Under the pieces are notes generated by a model. The model was not told where the DNA came from. It searched no databases and saw only the letters and a program-made list of their open reading frames with translations. The translations under genes were made by a program, and so were the position numbers. A DNA stretch of 64,000 nt from Micromonospora humi (GTDB lineage: Bacteria; Actinomycetota; Actinomycetes; Mycobacteriales; Micromonosporaceae), in assembly GCF_900090105.1 (NCBI RefSeq), contig NZ_FMDM01000007.1:310001-374000 (forward strand), in the 5' to 3' direction. This document shows, one piece after another, positions 9,235-19,440 of the stretch (within the stretch, counting starts at the first letter, position 1; every line of letters starts with the position of its first letter).

Positions 9235-11598
9235 GTGACCTCGTTGACCACGGCCACCGGCCCCACCGGGTCCGGTGTGCCCGTGGTCAACGAGGTCGTC
9301 GGCGTACCCGGTGGGATCGGCGAACCGGCCCGGTCCGCCCGGGCCGACGCGCTCGACGCCTGGCTGCGCCGGATCTTCCCGGGGCGGCCCGGGGTCGCGC
9401 TGGTCGCGGTGGGCGGACTCGGCCGCCGCCAGTGCGCCCCCTACGGCGACCTCGACCTGGTGCTGCTGCACGCCGGTGTGGCCGGCATCGACGAACTGGC
9501 CGCATCGCTCTGGTATCCGATCTGGGACGCCGGGCTGCGGCTCGACCACTCGGTGCGGACCGTCGCCGAGGCGCTCTCGGTGGCCCAGGACGACGTCAAG
9601 GTCGCGCTCGGCCTGCTCGACGCCCGACACGTGGCCGGCGACCCGGCCCTGACCGGGCAGCTCGCCCGCACCGCCACCGACCACTGGCGGCGCACCGCCA
9701 TCCGCCAGCTGCCCGGCCTGCGCGAGATCACCGCGGCCCGCTGGGAGGCCCACGGCGAGCTGGCCTTCCTGCTGGAGGGCGACCTCAAGGAGGCCGCCGG
9801 CGGCCTGCGGGACGTCGGCATCCTGCGCGCCATCGCCACCGCCGGCGTCACCGACGCGCTCCGCCCGGCCGTGCACGCCGCGCACCGGCGCCTGCTGGAC
9901 ACCCGCGACGCCCTGCACCAGCAGGTCGGCCGCCGGGTCGACCGGCTGCTCGCCCAGGAACGCGACGGCGTGGCCGCCCTGCTCGGGCTGCGACAGCCCC
10001 AGCTCGGCGCGCCCGTCGGGGCCGCGTCCGACGGCGCCGCGGCCGACGGCGGCGCGCCCGTCCGGGACGACGACGCCCCGCCGCCGGTCGCCGAGGGGGA
10101 CATGCTGCTGCGGCTGGTGGCCGGCGACGCGCGGACGGTCAGCCACGCCCTGGACGACGCCTGGCGGGCCGCCGACCGGCTCCGGTCCGGCCGGCACCGC
10201 GCCGCCCCCGGCCGGCCGGTGCGCCGGCCGGTCGCTCGCGACGTCGTCGAGCAGGACGGCGAACTGGTGCTCGCCCGGACCGCGATCGGGGCCCGCCCCG
10301 ACCCGAGCCTGTCGCTGCGGATCGCGGCGGCGGCGGCCACCACCCGGCTGCCCATCGCCCGGGCCACCTGCGAGTGGCTGGCCGCCTACTGCCCGCCGCT
10401 GCCCGCGCCGTGGCCACCGGCCGCCCGCGCCGCGCTGATCACGCTGCTCGGCGCCGGGCCGGGCCTGGTGCCGGCCTGGGAGACCTGCGACCGGTACGGG
10501 CTGATCGACGGCTGGCTGCCCGAGTGGACCCGGCTGCGCAGCCTGCCCCAGCACAACCCGGTGCACCGGTTCACCCTCGACCGGCACCTGGTGCAGACCG
10601 CGTACGAGGCGAGTCGGCACACCCGCGAGGTGGAACGACCGGACCTGCTGCTGCTCGGCGCGTTCCTGCACGACATCGGCAAGGGACTCGCCGGCGACCA
10701 CTCCACCGTCGGCGCGCCGCTGGCCGAGGCGGTCGCCGCCCGGATCGGGCTGCCCCCGGCCGAGGCGACGCTGATCGGCACGCTGGTCCGGCTGCACCTG
10801 CTGCTGCCCGACGTGGCCACCCGGCGCGACCTGTCCGACCCGAAGACGGTCGCCGGTGTCGCCGAACGGGTCGGCGACACCGGCACCCTGGAACTGCTGC
10901 ACGCCCTCGTCCAGGCCGACGCCGCCGCCACCGGCCCGGCCGCCTGGTCCGGCTGGAAGGGCCGGCTGGTCGCCGAACTGGTCGCCCGGGTACGCACCAC
11001 GCTGGACACCGGCGTGGTGCCCGCCCCGCCGGCCCCCGACCCGGCGCTGGTCGCCGGGCCGCTTCCGGTCGTACACCTGGGGGAGGACCGGGTGGCAGTG
11101 GCCGCCGCCGACCGACGGGGGCTGCTCGCCACGGTGGCCGGCTGCCTGGCCCTGCACCGGCTGGAGGTGATCTCCGCGGACGCCGCCACTGTCGACGGCC
11201 GGGCCCTGGTCGAGTGCCGGGTGCAGCCGCGCTACGGGCTGGCCCCCGACCCGATCGCGCTCGGCGCCGACCTGCGTCGGGCGGTCGCCGGCGACGTCTC
11301 GGTCATCCAGCGCCTGCGCGGCCGGGCGCTGGCGGCGCGGAGCCAGGGGGCGGCCCCTCGGGTGGTCTGGCACCGGGAGGCGGCCACCGACGCGGTGCTG
11401 CTGGAACTGCGGGCCGCCGACGCGGCCGGCCTGCTCTACCGGGTCACCTGCGCGCTGGACGAGGCCGGTGCCCAGGTGCGCGCCGCCCGGATCTCCACCC
11501 TCGGCGGCGACGTGGTCGACGCGTTCTACCTGGTCGGCGGCGCGCCCTCGGACGAGCACCGCGCCCGCGTCGAGGCCGCCGTCCTCGCCGCCGTGTAA
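9235..11598 (+). CDS. glnD: PII nucleotidylyltransferase GlnD
   Basis: A 787-residue bifunctional sensor that modifies and demodifies GlnK. The nucleotidyltransferase site is GGLGRRQCAPYGDLDLVLL near residues 59-77, the HD hydrolase motif is AFLHDIGKGLAGDHS near 473-487, and two ACT domains (about 620-670 and 705-770) sense glutamine. A low-complexity alanine- and aspartate-rich insert follows the nucleotidyltransferase region. In Streptomyces the orthologue adenylylates GlnK rather than uridylylating it, so the nucleotide used here is uncertain. GTG start, 17 bp after glnK. The stop codon lies within dispersed repeat copy 2. Confidence 0.95.
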   Translation: MTSLTTATGPTGSGVPVVNEVVGVPGGIGEPARSARADALDAWLRRIFPGRPGVALVAVGGLGRRQCAPYGDLDLVLLHAGVAGIDELAASLWYPIWDAGLRLDHSVRTVAEALSVAQDDVKVALGLLDARHVAGDPALTGQLARTATDHWRRTAIRQLPGLREITAARWEAHGELAFLLEGDLKEAAGGLRDVGILRAIATAGVTDALRPAVHAAHRRLLDTRDALHQQVGRRVDRLLAQERDGVAALLGLRQPQLGAPVGAASDGAAADGGAPVRDDDAPPPVAEGDMLLRLVAGDARTVSHALDDAWRAADRLRSGRHRAAPGRPVRRPVARDVVEQDGELVLARTAIGARPDPSLSLRIAAAAATTRLPIARATCEWLAAYCPPLPAPWPPAARAALITLLGAGPGLVPAWETCDRYGLIDGWLPEWTRLRSLPQHNPVHRFTLDRHLVQTAYEASRHTREVERPDLLLLGAFLHDIGKGLAGDHSTVGAPLAEAVAARIGLPPAEATLIGTLVRLHLLLPDVATRRDLSDPKTVAGVAERVGDTGTLELLHALVQADAAATGPAAWSGWKGRLVAELVARVRTTLDTGVVPAPPAPDPALVAGPLPVVHLGEDRVAVAAADRRGLLATVAGCLALHRLEVISADAATVDGRALVECRVQPRYGLAPDPIALGADLRRAVAGDVSVIQRLRGRALAARSQGAAPRVVWHREAATDAVLLELRAADAAGLLYRVTCALDEAGAQVRAARISTLGGDVVDAFYLVGGAPSDEHRARVEAAVLAAV

Positions 11599-11648
11599 GG
11601 CGGGGCCCCCGCTTAACGTTTCCGGTAGAGGCGGGGCCCCCGCTTAAC
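11594..11648 (-). repeat. Dispersed double-palindrome repeat, copy 2
   Basis: The element is in reverse orientation relative to copy 1. Its TGTAAGG end contains the glnD stop codon TAA (11596-11598), and two GGGGCCCCCGCTTAAC palindromic arms follow, joined by a spacer with GGTAGAG. It is placed where a terminator for the amtB-glnK-glnD message would be expected. Confidence 0.85.
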
Positions 11649-11734
11649 ACCCCCCGGGCTACGCCCGCCGACGTACGCGGGGAGCCGTCGCCGGGCCGAC
11701 GCGCGGGGCGGCCGGCGGCGGGAGGCTCATCGGC

Positions 11735-12626
<892 letters not shown>

Positions 12627-12637
<11 letters not shown>

Positions 12638-13448
12638 TCTCCGCGCCGAACTGGTCAAGCTGGTCCGCAGGCCGGCCGCCTGGCTGCTGCTCGCCATCAC
12701 GCTGGCGCTGTCGCTGATCTTCACCTATCTCTTCCCGTACGCCGGTGCGGCCGGTGGCGCGGACGGCCCGAACACCGACCGGGCGCTGCCCGCGATGTTC
12801 CCCGACCACCTGGTCGGCAACTCGCTCGGCGGCCTGCCGGTCTTCCTCGGCGCGATCCTGCTGATCCTCGGGGTGCTCACGGTGGGCGGCGAGTACGGCT
12901 GGGGCACCTGGAAGACCGTGCTCACCCAGGGGCCGACCCGGCTCGAGGTGTACGCCGGCAAGCTGCTCGCCCTCGCGCTCGCCGCGCTGGCCGTGGTGCT
13001 CGCCGTGTTCGCGGTCGGCGCGGTGGCCGCCGCGCTCATCGCGTCCGCCGAGGGGCAGCCGGTGCGCTGGCCGTCGGCCGGTGACCTGGTGGTCGGCGTG
13101 GGCGCGGGGTGGCTCATCGCGACGATGTGGGCGATGCTCGGTGCCGTGCTCGCGGTCGCGTTGCGCGCGGTGGCGCTGCCGGTCGGCCTGGGTCTGGTGT
13201 GGATGCTCGCGGTGCAGAACCTGCTCGCCGCGATCGCCGCACCGCTCGTCGACTGGGTGGCGACCGCCCAGCGGGGACTGCCGGGCCCGAACGCCGGGGC
13301 GCTGGCGGCGGCGCTGGGCGCGCCCGGGGACACCCCCGGCGTGGCGGCCACCGTCGGCGGGGGGCAGGCGGCGGTGGTGGTCTCCGCGTACCTGGTCGGT
13401 TTCGCGGTGGTCGGCGCGGCGTTGCTGCGCCGGCGGGACATCGGCTGA
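12627..13448 (+). CDS. ABC-2 type transporter permease
   Basis: A 273-residue membrane subunit with about six hydrophobic helices, starting with PAAWLLLAITLALSLIFTYLF and ending with a helix just before RRRDIG. A larger extracytoplasmic loop of about 40 residues follows the first helix (AGAAGGADGPNTDR and onward). It lacks its own ATPase domain and overlaps the upstream ATPase gene, so the two form one transporter. The fold is typical of bacitracin-type and other self-immunity exporters, but identity to a known system is not visible. Confidence 0.85.
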
Positions 13449-13463
13449 GTCGGGGGACGGGGA

Positions 13464-14597
13464 GTGGACGTGGACCGCGGGCCCGGTGACCGGCGGCGGT
13501 GGCTCCTCGACGGGCTGTTCGCCACGGCGCTGCTGGCGATCGGGCTGGCCGGCACCGCGCCGGCCGGGCTGAACCAGGGCGTGCACGCCGGGCCGGTCGC
13601 CTACCCGCCGGTGGTGGTGGCGGCGCTCGCGTTGGCGGTACGCCGGCGCTGGCCGCTGCCCACCCTGGCGGTGGTGGTCGCGGCGACCACCGGGTACCTG
13701 ATGCTCGGCCAGCCGTACGGTCCGATCCTGCTGTCGTTCTTCGTCGCGGTCTACACGGTGGCCGCGCACCTGCCGGTCCGGACCGCGGCGGTGGCCGGCG
13801 CGGTCGCGCTGGCGGCGCTGGCGCTGTACGTCTTCGCCGGCGTGCGACCGCCCGGCGCGGTCGGTCTCATGCCGGTGGCCGCCTGGGTGGTGGTGCCGTT
13901 CGCGGTCGGGGTCACCGTGCGGCTGAGCCGGGAGGCCGCCGCCCGGAGCCGGAGCGACGAGGCGCGCCGGCTGGCCGACGCGGAGCGGCTGCGGGTGGCC
14001 CGGGAGGTGCACGACGTGGTGGGCCACGGGCTCGCCGCGATCCACCTCCAAGCCGAGGTCGCGCTGCACCTGCTGGCCCGCCGGCCCGAGCAGGCCGAGG
14101 CGGCGCTCACCGCGATCAGCCGCACCAGCAAGGAGGCGCTGGACGAGTTGCGGGTCACGCTCACCGTGGTGCGCCGCGAGGAGACGACCGACGGGCGCGC
14201 GCCGGTGCCGGGGCTGGCGCAGCTCGGGCACCTGCGCGAACGGCTGGCCGGCGCCGGGGTGCCGGTCACCGTCGAGACCACCGGGGAACCGCGTCCGCTG
14301 CCGGTGGCGGTGGACCTGGCCGCCTACCGGGTGGCGCAGGAGGCGCTGACGAACGTGCTGCGCCACGCCGGCCCGGCCACCGCCGCGGTCCGCGTCGGGT
14401 ACGCGCCGGGCGAGGTCACCGTCGAGGTCACCGACACCGGCCGGGGCCGGCCCGCCCCGGCGGACCGGACCGCCGGCTCCGGCCTGGCCGGCATGCGCGA
14501 ACGGGTCACCGCGCTCGGCGGTACGTTCGACGCCGGCCCGGCCGTGTCCGGCGGTTTCCGGGTGCACGCCACGCTGCCCACGGGGGAGGCCACATGA
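13464..14597 (+). CDS. NarL-type sensor histidine kinase
   Basis: A 377-residue membrane kinase. Four or five hydrophobic helices (residues about 10-150) with little periplasmic sequence form an intramembrane-sensing module. HisKA_3 follows with His183 in LRVAREVHDVVGHGLAAIH, then a HATPase_c domain with the N box EALTNVLRHA and G box GSGLAGMRERV. It follows the permease by 15 bp, and its last codons overlap the response regulator start (ATGA). Kinases with no sensor loop beside an ABC pair often sense the transporter itself; that is inferred here from order alone. Confidence 0.92.
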   Translation: MDVDRGPGDRRRWLLDGLFATALLAIGLAGTAPAGLNQGVHAGPVAYPPVVVAALALAVRRRWPLPTLAVVVAATTGYLMLGQPYGPILLSFFVAVYTVAAHLPVRTAAVAGAVALAALALYVFAGVRPPGAVGLMPVAAWVVVPFAVGVTVRLSREAAARSRSDEARRLADAERLRVAREVHDVVGHGLAAIHLQAEVALHLLARRPEQAEAALTAISRTSKEALDELRVTLTVVRREETTDGRAPVPGLAQLGHLRERLAGAGVPVTVETTGEPRPLPVAVDLAAYRVAQEALTNVLRHAGPATAAVRVGYAPGEVTVEVTDTGRGRPAPADRTAGSGLAGMRERVTALGGTFDAGPAVSGGFRVHATLPTGEAT

Positions 14598-15250
14598 TCC
14601 GGGTGCTGCTCGCCGACGACCAGGACCTGGTCCGGATCGGGCTGCGGGCGCTGGTGGAGAGCGAGGACGACCTGACCGTCGTCGGGGAGGCCGCGGACGG
14701 GCTCGCGGCGGTGGCGGTGGCCCGCCGGGAACGCCCGGACGTGGTGCTGATGGACGTGCGGATGCCCGGTGTGGACGGCATCGAGGCGACCCGCCGGATC
14801 GTCGGCGACCCGGCGCTGGCCGGCACCCGGGTGGTGGTGCTGACCACGTTCGAGCTGGACGAGTACGTCTTCGACGCGCTGCGGCACGGCGCCAGCGGCT
14901 TCCTCACCAAGGACACCCGGCCGGTGGAGCTGCTGCGGGCGATCCGACTGGTCGCGGAGGGGGAGGCGTTGCTGTCCCCGTCGGTGACCCGCCGGGTGGT
15001 CCGGGAGTTCGCCACCCGGCCGGCCCGGGTGCCGCGCCCGCATCCCCGGCTGGACGCGCTGACCGACCGGGAACGGGAGGTGGTGGGCCTGGTCGGGGAG
15101 GGGTTGAGCAACGCCGAGATCGCCGAGCGGTTGGTGGTCAGCCCGGCGACCGCGCGTACCCATGTCAGCCGGGCCATGGTCAAGCTCGGCGCCCGGGACC
15201 GGGCGCAGCTGGTGGTCTTCGCCTACCAGTCGGGGCTGGTCGTCTCCTGA
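14594..15250 (+). CDS. NarL/LuxR-type response regulator
   Basis: A 218-residue regulator with an N-terminal receiver domain (phosphoacceptor Asp54 in VVLMDVRMPGVDG, acidic pair ADDQD, conserved Lys in FLTKDTRP) and a C-terminal LuxR helix-turn-helix (LTDREREVVGLVGEGLSNAEIAERLVVSPATARTH). It overlaps the kinase gene by four bases (ATGA), so translation is coupled. It probably controls the preceding transporter operon; no clear target palindrome is visible in the 136 bp upstream of the ATPase gene. Confidence 0.94.
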   Translation: MIRVLLADDQDLVRIGLRALVESEDDLTVVGEAADGLAAVAVARRERPDVVLMDVRMPGVDGIEATRRIVGDPALAGTRVVVLTTFELDEYVFDALRHGASGFLTKDTRPVELLRAIRLVAEGEALLSPSVTRRVVREFATRPARVPRPHPRLDALTDREREVVGLVGEGLSNAEIAERLVVSPATARTHVSRAMVKLGARDRAQLVVFAYQSGLVVS

Positions 15251-15289
15251 TGCTCCGGCCGGGTCGGAGCGGGGGTACGGGCGGCGGGC

Positions 15290-15295
15290 TACCCT
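15290..15295 (+). promoter_or_regulatory. -10 box upstream of ffh
   Basis: TACCCT fits the TANNNT pattern and would give a leader of roughly 58 bases before the ffh GTG start. No strong -35 hexamer is seen. Confidence 0.4.
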
Positions 15296-15359
15296 AACGG
15301 TGGGCTGGACAGCCGGCCCGGCCGCTGTGCCCGCCGATAACGACAAACGGGATGTTCGC

Positions 15360-16913
15360 GTGTTTGACACCTTGAGTGACCGCCTGTCCGGGATCTTCAC
15401 CAAGCTCCGCGGCAAGGGTCGGCTCACCGACGCCGACATCGACGCCACCGCGCGCGAGATCCGGATGGCGCTGCTGGAGGCCGACGTCGCCCTGCCGGTG
15501 GTCAAGGGCTTCATCGCGAACGTCAAGGAGCGGGCCCGCGGCTCCGAGGTCTCCGAGGCGCTCAACCCGGCCCAGCAGATCATCAAGATCGTCAACGACG
15601 AGCTGATCAACGTTCTCGGTGGCGAGGGCCGGCGGCTCCAGTTCGCCAAGAACCCGCCGACGGTGATCATGCTGGCCGGCCTCCAGGGCTCCGGCAAGAC
15701 CACGCTCGCCGGCAAGCTGGCCCGCTGGCTCAAGGGCCAGGGCCACCAGCCGCTGCTGGTCGCCGCCGACCTCCAGCGCCCCAACGCCGTCGGGCAGCTC
15801 CAGGTGCTCGGTGGCCGGGCCGGCGTCGAGGTGTACGCCCCGGCGCCCGGCAACGGCGTCGGCGACCCGGTGCAGGTCGCCCGCGACTCGATCGAGCACG
15901 CCAAGCGGGCCGCCCGCGACATCGTCATCGTGGACACCGCCGGCCGTCTCGGCATCGACGCCGAGATGATGCAACAGGCCGCGAACATCCGCGACGCGGT
16001 CCAGCCCGACGAGGTCATCTTCGTCATCGACGCGATGGTCGGCCAGGACGCGGTCCGCACCGCCGAGGCGTTCCGTGACGGCGTCGGCATCACCGGCGTG
16101 GTCCTCTCCAAGCTCGACGGCGACGCCCGCGGCGGCGCCGCGCTCTCCGTCCGCGAGGTCACCGGCCAGCCGATCCTGTTCGCCTCCACCGGCGAGAAGC
16201 TGGAGGACTTCGACGTCTTCCACCCCGACCGGATGGCCAGCCGGATCCTCGGCATGGGCGACGTCCTCACCCTGATCGAGCAGGCCGAGGCGGCCTTCGA
16301 CGCCGATCAGAAGGAGAAGATGACCGCCAAGCTGATGGGCGGGGAGACCTTCACGCTGGAGGACTTCCTCGATCAGCTCATCGCGGTCCGGCGGATGGGT
16401 CCGATCGCCAACGTGCTGGCCATGATGCCCGGCATGGGGCAGATGAAGGACCAGATCGCCGAGCTGGACGACAAGCACTTCGACCGGGTCACCGCGATCA
16501 TCCGCTCGATGACCCCGGCCGAGCGCACCACCCCGAAGATCATCAACGGCTCCCGCCGGGCCCGCATCGCCAGCGGCTCCGGGGTCACCGTGATGGACGT
16601 CAACCAGCTGCTCAACCGCTTCGCCGACGCGCAGAAGATGATGAAGCAGATGGGCGGCATGATGGGCCTGCCCGGTGGCGGCCGGCGCAAGGCGACCAAG
16701 TCGCCGAAGAACAAGCGCAAGGGCACCAAGGGTGGCGGTCGGCCGCGCACCGGAGCCGGCGCGGCGGGCGGATTCCCCGGCGGCATGCCGCAGCTCCCGC
16801 CGGGCCTGGACCCGGGCGACCTGGCCGGCGGCCAGGGCCTGCCGCCCGGCTTCAAGCTGCCGAAGATCGACTTCAACAAGCTCGGCAAGGGCGGCGACAA
16901 GGGCCCGCGCTGA
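15360..16913 (+). CDS. ffh: Signal recognition particle protein Ffh (SRP54)
   Basis: A 517-residue SRP GTPase. It binds the SRP RNA and signal peptides as they leave the ribosome and hands them to FtsY. The N domain is followed by the G domain with GLQGSGKTTLAGKLA near residue 107, DTAGRLGID and SKLDGDARGGAALS. The M domain (from about 325) has methionine-rich signal-binding helices and the RNA-binding SRRARIASGSG motif. A glycine- and lysine-rich tail of about 75 residues extends beyond the E. coli length, as in other actinobacteria. GTG start (MFDTLSDRLSG), chosen because it matches the family start; the ribosome-binding site is weak. Confidence 0.97.
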   Translation: MFDTLSDRLSGIFTKLRGKGRLTDADIDATAREIRMALLEADVALPVVKGFIANVKERARGSEVSEALNPAQQIIKIVNDELINVLGGEGRRLQFAKNPPTVIMLAGLQGSGKTTLAGKLARWLKGQGHQPLLVAADLQRPNAVGQLQVLGGRAGVEVYAPAPGNGVGDPVQVARDSIEHAKRAARDIVIVDTAGRLGIDAEMMQQAANIRDAVQPDEVIFVIDAMVGQDAVRTAEAFRDGVGITGVVLSKLDGDARGGAALSVREVTGQPILFASTGEKLEDFDVFHPDRMASRILGMGDVLTLIEQAEAAFDADQKEKMTAKLMGGETFTLEDFLDQLIAVRRMGPIANVLAMMPGMGQMKDQIAELDDKHFDRVTAIIRSMTPAERTTPKIINGSRRARIASGSGVTVMDVNQLLNRFADAQKMMKQMGGMMGLPGGGRRKATKSPKNKRKGTKGGGRPRTGAGAAGGFPGGMPQLPPGLDPGDLAGGQGLPPGFKLPKIDFNKLGKGGDKGPR

Positions 16914-16930
16914 CGCGTGTCGGTGACGGT

Positions 16931-16965
16931 GGGCGACGTCATCCTCTCCTAGGGTGATGTCGCCC
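16931..16965 (+). terminator. Hairpin after ffh
   Basis: GGGCGACGTCA (16931-16941) can pair with TGATGTCGCCC (16955-16965) with one G-U pair. It lies 17 bp after the ffh stop and ends 11 bp before the first possible start of the next gene. It is probably a terminator, though it could also regulate the Uma2 gene. Confidence 0.5.
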
Positions 16966-16982
16966 CCTGGAAGGAGATGTCA

Positions 16983-17564
16983 ATGACCGCGGCCCCGATC
17001 CTGCCGGAGCGGCACGAGTGGACGGTCGACGACCTGGGCGACCTGCCCAAGGACCTTCCGTACGAACTGATCAACGGAAGGTTGATCGTGCCGTCCCCCA
17101 CTGCCCTGCACCAGGACCTGTGTGTCCGCCTGCTGCTCGCGCTCGAGGTCAACTGCCCGCCGGAGTTCCTGGTGAGCATCGACCTGTCCATGCGGGTCGA
17201 CCGTCGCAACGAGCCGCGCCCGGACGTGGTGGTGATCCGGCGCAAGCACGCCGGCCGGTCGCCGGTCCCGGTCGAGGACGCGCTGCTCGCCGTCGAGGTC
17301 GTGTCGCCGACGTCACACTTCCGCGACCTCTACGACAAGGCGAGGGTCTACGCCCGCGCCGGCGTCGCCTCCTACTGGGTGGTGGACCCGCAGCACGAGC
17401 GGATCGCGCTCACCGAATACACGCTGGGCGGCGGCACCCGCGAGTACGAGCAGGTGACCCACACCGAGGATCTGTTCGTCACGGAGCGGCCGTGGAAGGT
17501 CTCGGTCGACCTGCCGGCGCTGACCGCGCGTCGCAACGACCTGCTGGCCGGCGAGGACGGGTGA
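16983..17564 (+). CDS. Uma2 family (DUF820) putative endonuclease
   Basis: A 193-residue protein of the Uma2/DUF820 restriction-endonuclease-like fold. Core elements are YELINGRLIVPSPTALHQ, the Asp in EPRPDVVVIRR, the E-x-V/K-like strand LLAVEVVSPTS, and KARVYARAGVASYWVVDPQ. These proteins are very abundant in actinobacteria and cyanobacteria, and their role is unproved despite the PD-(D/E)XK fold. AAGGAG ends six bases before the ATG at 16983 but directly abuts the ATG at 16977, so the later start is chosen. Followed 18 bp later by the amidohydrolase. Confidence 0.85.
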   Translation: MTAAPILPERHEWTVDDLGDLPKDLPYELINGRLIVPSPTALHQDLCVRLLLALEVNCPPEFLVSIDLSMRVDRRNEPRPDVVVIRRKHAGRSPVPVEDALLAVEVVSPTSHFRDLYDKARVYARAGVASYWVVDPQHERIALTEYTLGGGTREYEQVTHTEDLFVTERPWKVSVDLPALTARRNDLLAGEDG

Positions 17565-17582
17565 TCGGGTAGGACTGTGCAC

Positions 17583-18662
17583 ATGGCTCTGCATGTGCGC
17601 GGTGTGTTCCTCCCCGACGACGAGGTCCGGGACGCCTGGCTGGTCGGCGACCGGGTCACCTTCGAACCGGTGCCGGGCGCCGAGACGGTGGCCGACGGCG
17701 GTTTCGTGCTGCCCGGCCTGACCGACGCGCACTGCCACATCGGCATCGCCCGGGGTGGCGCCCCGATCACCTCGCTCGACCAGGCCCGCGAGCTGGCCCG
17801 GATCGACCGGGACGCCGGCGTGCTGGCGATCCGCGACGCCGGCTCGCCCTACCCGTACCCCGAGTTGGAGGACGAGCCGGACCTGCCGCGACTGGCCCGC
17901 GCGGGCCGGCACGTCGCGCCGCCCAAGCGCTATTTGCGCGACATCGGCGTGGAGGTCGGCGCGGCGGAGGTGGCCGCGACGGTGGCCGCGCAGGCCGCGG
18001 CCGGCAACGGCTGGGTCAAGCTGGTCGGCGACTGGATCGACCGGGGCGTGGGCGACCTGGCACCGGCCTGGGACCCCGACACCATGACCGCGGCGGTCGC
18101 CGCCGCGCACGCCGCCGGGGTACGCGCCGCGGTGCACACGTTCTCCGAGTCGGCCGTGGAGATCATGGTGCGGGCCGGGGTGGACTCGGTGGAGCACGGC
18201 ACCGGGCTGAGCCTCGACCTGATCGACCTGATGGCCCGGCGGGGCACCGCGCTGGTCCCCACCATGATCAACATCCGGACCTTCGGCCACATCGCGGAGC
18301 AGGCCCGGGCGAAGTTCCCCGGGTACGCCGACCACATGCTGGCCCTGCGCGACCGCTTCCCCGAGGTGGTCCGGGCGGCCCACGAGGCGGGCGTGCCGAT
18401 CTACGTGGGCACCGACGCCGGCGGCGGCATCGACCACGGGCTCGCGGCCGAGGAGATGCTGCTGCTGCACGAGCAGGCCGGGATGGCCGCCGAGGACGTG
18501 CTCGCCGCCGCCTCCTGGCGGGCCCGTGAGTGGCTCGGCTTCCCCGGCCTGGTCGAGGGGGGCCTCGCCGACCTGGTGGTCTATCCCGACGACCCGCGCC
18601 GGGACCTGCGGGTGGTGCGGACGCCCAGCCGGATCGTGCTGCGCGGCCGGGTGGTCCGCTGA
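17583..18662 (+). CDS. Amidohydrolase family protein
   Basis: A 359-residue metal-dependent hydrolase of the imidazolonepropionase/aryldialkylphosphatase-like group. The first metal motif is LTDAHCHIG near residue 45, the candidate carbamylated Lys is in GWVKLVGDW, further ligands are in VHTFSE and SVEHGTG, and the catalytic Asp is in YVGTDAGGG. A C-terminal strand (GLADLVVYPDDPRRDL) closes the composite beta domain. All core residues are present. The substrate could be a cyclic amide or dipeptide; this cannot be settled. The ATG eight bases after TAGGA is preferred to the GTG two bases after it. Confidence 0.87.
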   Translation: MALHVRGVFLPDDEVRDAWLVGDRVTFEPVPGAETVADGGFVLPGLTDAHCHIGIARGGAPITSLDQARELARIDRDAGVLAIRDAGSPYPYPELEDEPDLPRLARAGRHVAPPKRYLRDIGVEVGAAEVAATVAAQAAAGNGWVKLVGDWIDRGVGDLAPAWDPDTMTAAVAAAHAAGVRAAVHTFSESAVEIMVRAGVDSVEHGTGLSLDLIDLMARRGTALVPTMINIRTFGHIAEQARAKFPGYADHMLALRDRFPEVVRAAHEAGVPIYVGTDAGGGIDHGLAAEEMLLLHEQAGMAAEDVLAAASWRAREWLGFPGLVEGGLADLVVYPDDPRRDLRVVRTPSRIVLRGRVVR

Positions 18663-18772
18663 CCCGGGGCGTCCGGCGTGACTCGGCGCGGCCCTGGTCG
18701 CTCGGTGCCGCCCCGGGTGGGCCCGTGCGGCGCGGTGCGGTGTGCGGGGCGGCCGGGCGCCCGCGCGGTGCC

Positions 18773-19348
18773 TCAGCGCGGCGCGGCGGCGGCGAGGAAG
18801 AGGTGCACGGCCAGGTCGGCCAGCTTGCCGGCGGTCTCGTCCACCGGGGCGCCGGGCAGCACGATGTGGCTCACCACCAGGCGGACGATGCTGTCCGCCG
18901 CGAAGGCCAGCGCCGCCGGGTCGGCGTCGGGCAGGTGGCGCCCCGCCCACTCCAGCAGCGCGGCTGTCGACTCGGCGAGGACCAGGTCGGCGCGGGTGGT
19001 CAGGTAGGGCAGCAGCTCGTCCGAGCCGCCCCGGGCGCTGGTCAGGATCGCCTTGACCAGCGGATTGTCGGCGGCCGAGGCGAGCGTGCGGCGGATCGCC
19101 GCGGACGCGGCGGCGTGGACGTCGGCGCCGTGCTCGGCCAGCGCGGCGCGGACCTCGCCGACGAACCGGTCCACCTCGTGCCGGGCGAGCGCCTCGGCCA
19201 GGCCCGCCTTGGTGCCGAACTCGTTGTAGAGCGTCTGCCGGCTCACCCCGGCGGCCTCGGCCACCGCACCCATCCGGACGCCGTCCCAGCCGCCGGCCAC
19301 GGTCTGCGCCCGGGCGGCCTCGACGATCGCGTCCCGTGCCTCACCCAT
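18773..19348 (-). CDS. TetR family transcriptional regulator
   Basis: A 191-residue repressor. The N-terminal helix-turn-helix is MGAVAEAAGVSRQTLYNEFGTKAGLAEALARHEVDRFV, and an all-helical ligand-binding and dimerisation domain follows. It is divergent from proS (92 bp between starts) and convergent with the amidohydrolase. A regulator so placed often controls itself or a distant target; no palindromic operator is obvious in the shared promoter region. TAGACT nine bases before the ATG suggests a leaderless message. Confidence 0.9.
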   Translation of the reverse strand: MGEARDAIVEAARAQTVAGGWDGVRMGAVAEAAGVSRQTLYNEFGTKAGLAEALARHEVDRFVGEVRAALAEHGADVHAAASAAIRRTLASAADNPLVKAILTSARGGSDELLPYLTTRADLVLAESTAALLEWAGRHLPDADPAALAFAADSIVRLVVSHIVLPGAPVDETAGKLADLAVHLFLAAAAPR

Positions 19349-19357
19349 CGCCGTCGA

Positions 19358-19363
19358 AGTCTA
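19358..19363 (-). promoter_or_regulatory. -10 box of the TetR gene
   Basis: TAGACT on the minus strand is nine bases before the ATG at 19348. It is divergent from the proS promoter 64 bp away. Confidence 0.4.
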
Positions 19364-19426
19364 CGGCCGACCGGGGCGACACGGCGCGGGCCGGCTCCCC
19401 GGCGCAGCGGCGGTCCACGCGGCGCA

Positions 19427-19432
19427 TAGGAT
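19427..19432 (+). promoter_or_regulatory. -10 box of proS, leaderless
   Basis: TAGGAT is a perfect TANNNT box eight bases before the ATG at 19441, and no ribosome-binding site lies between them. This is one of the clearest leaderless promoters in the window. Confidence 0.6.
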
Positions 19433-19440
19433 GTGCGGTC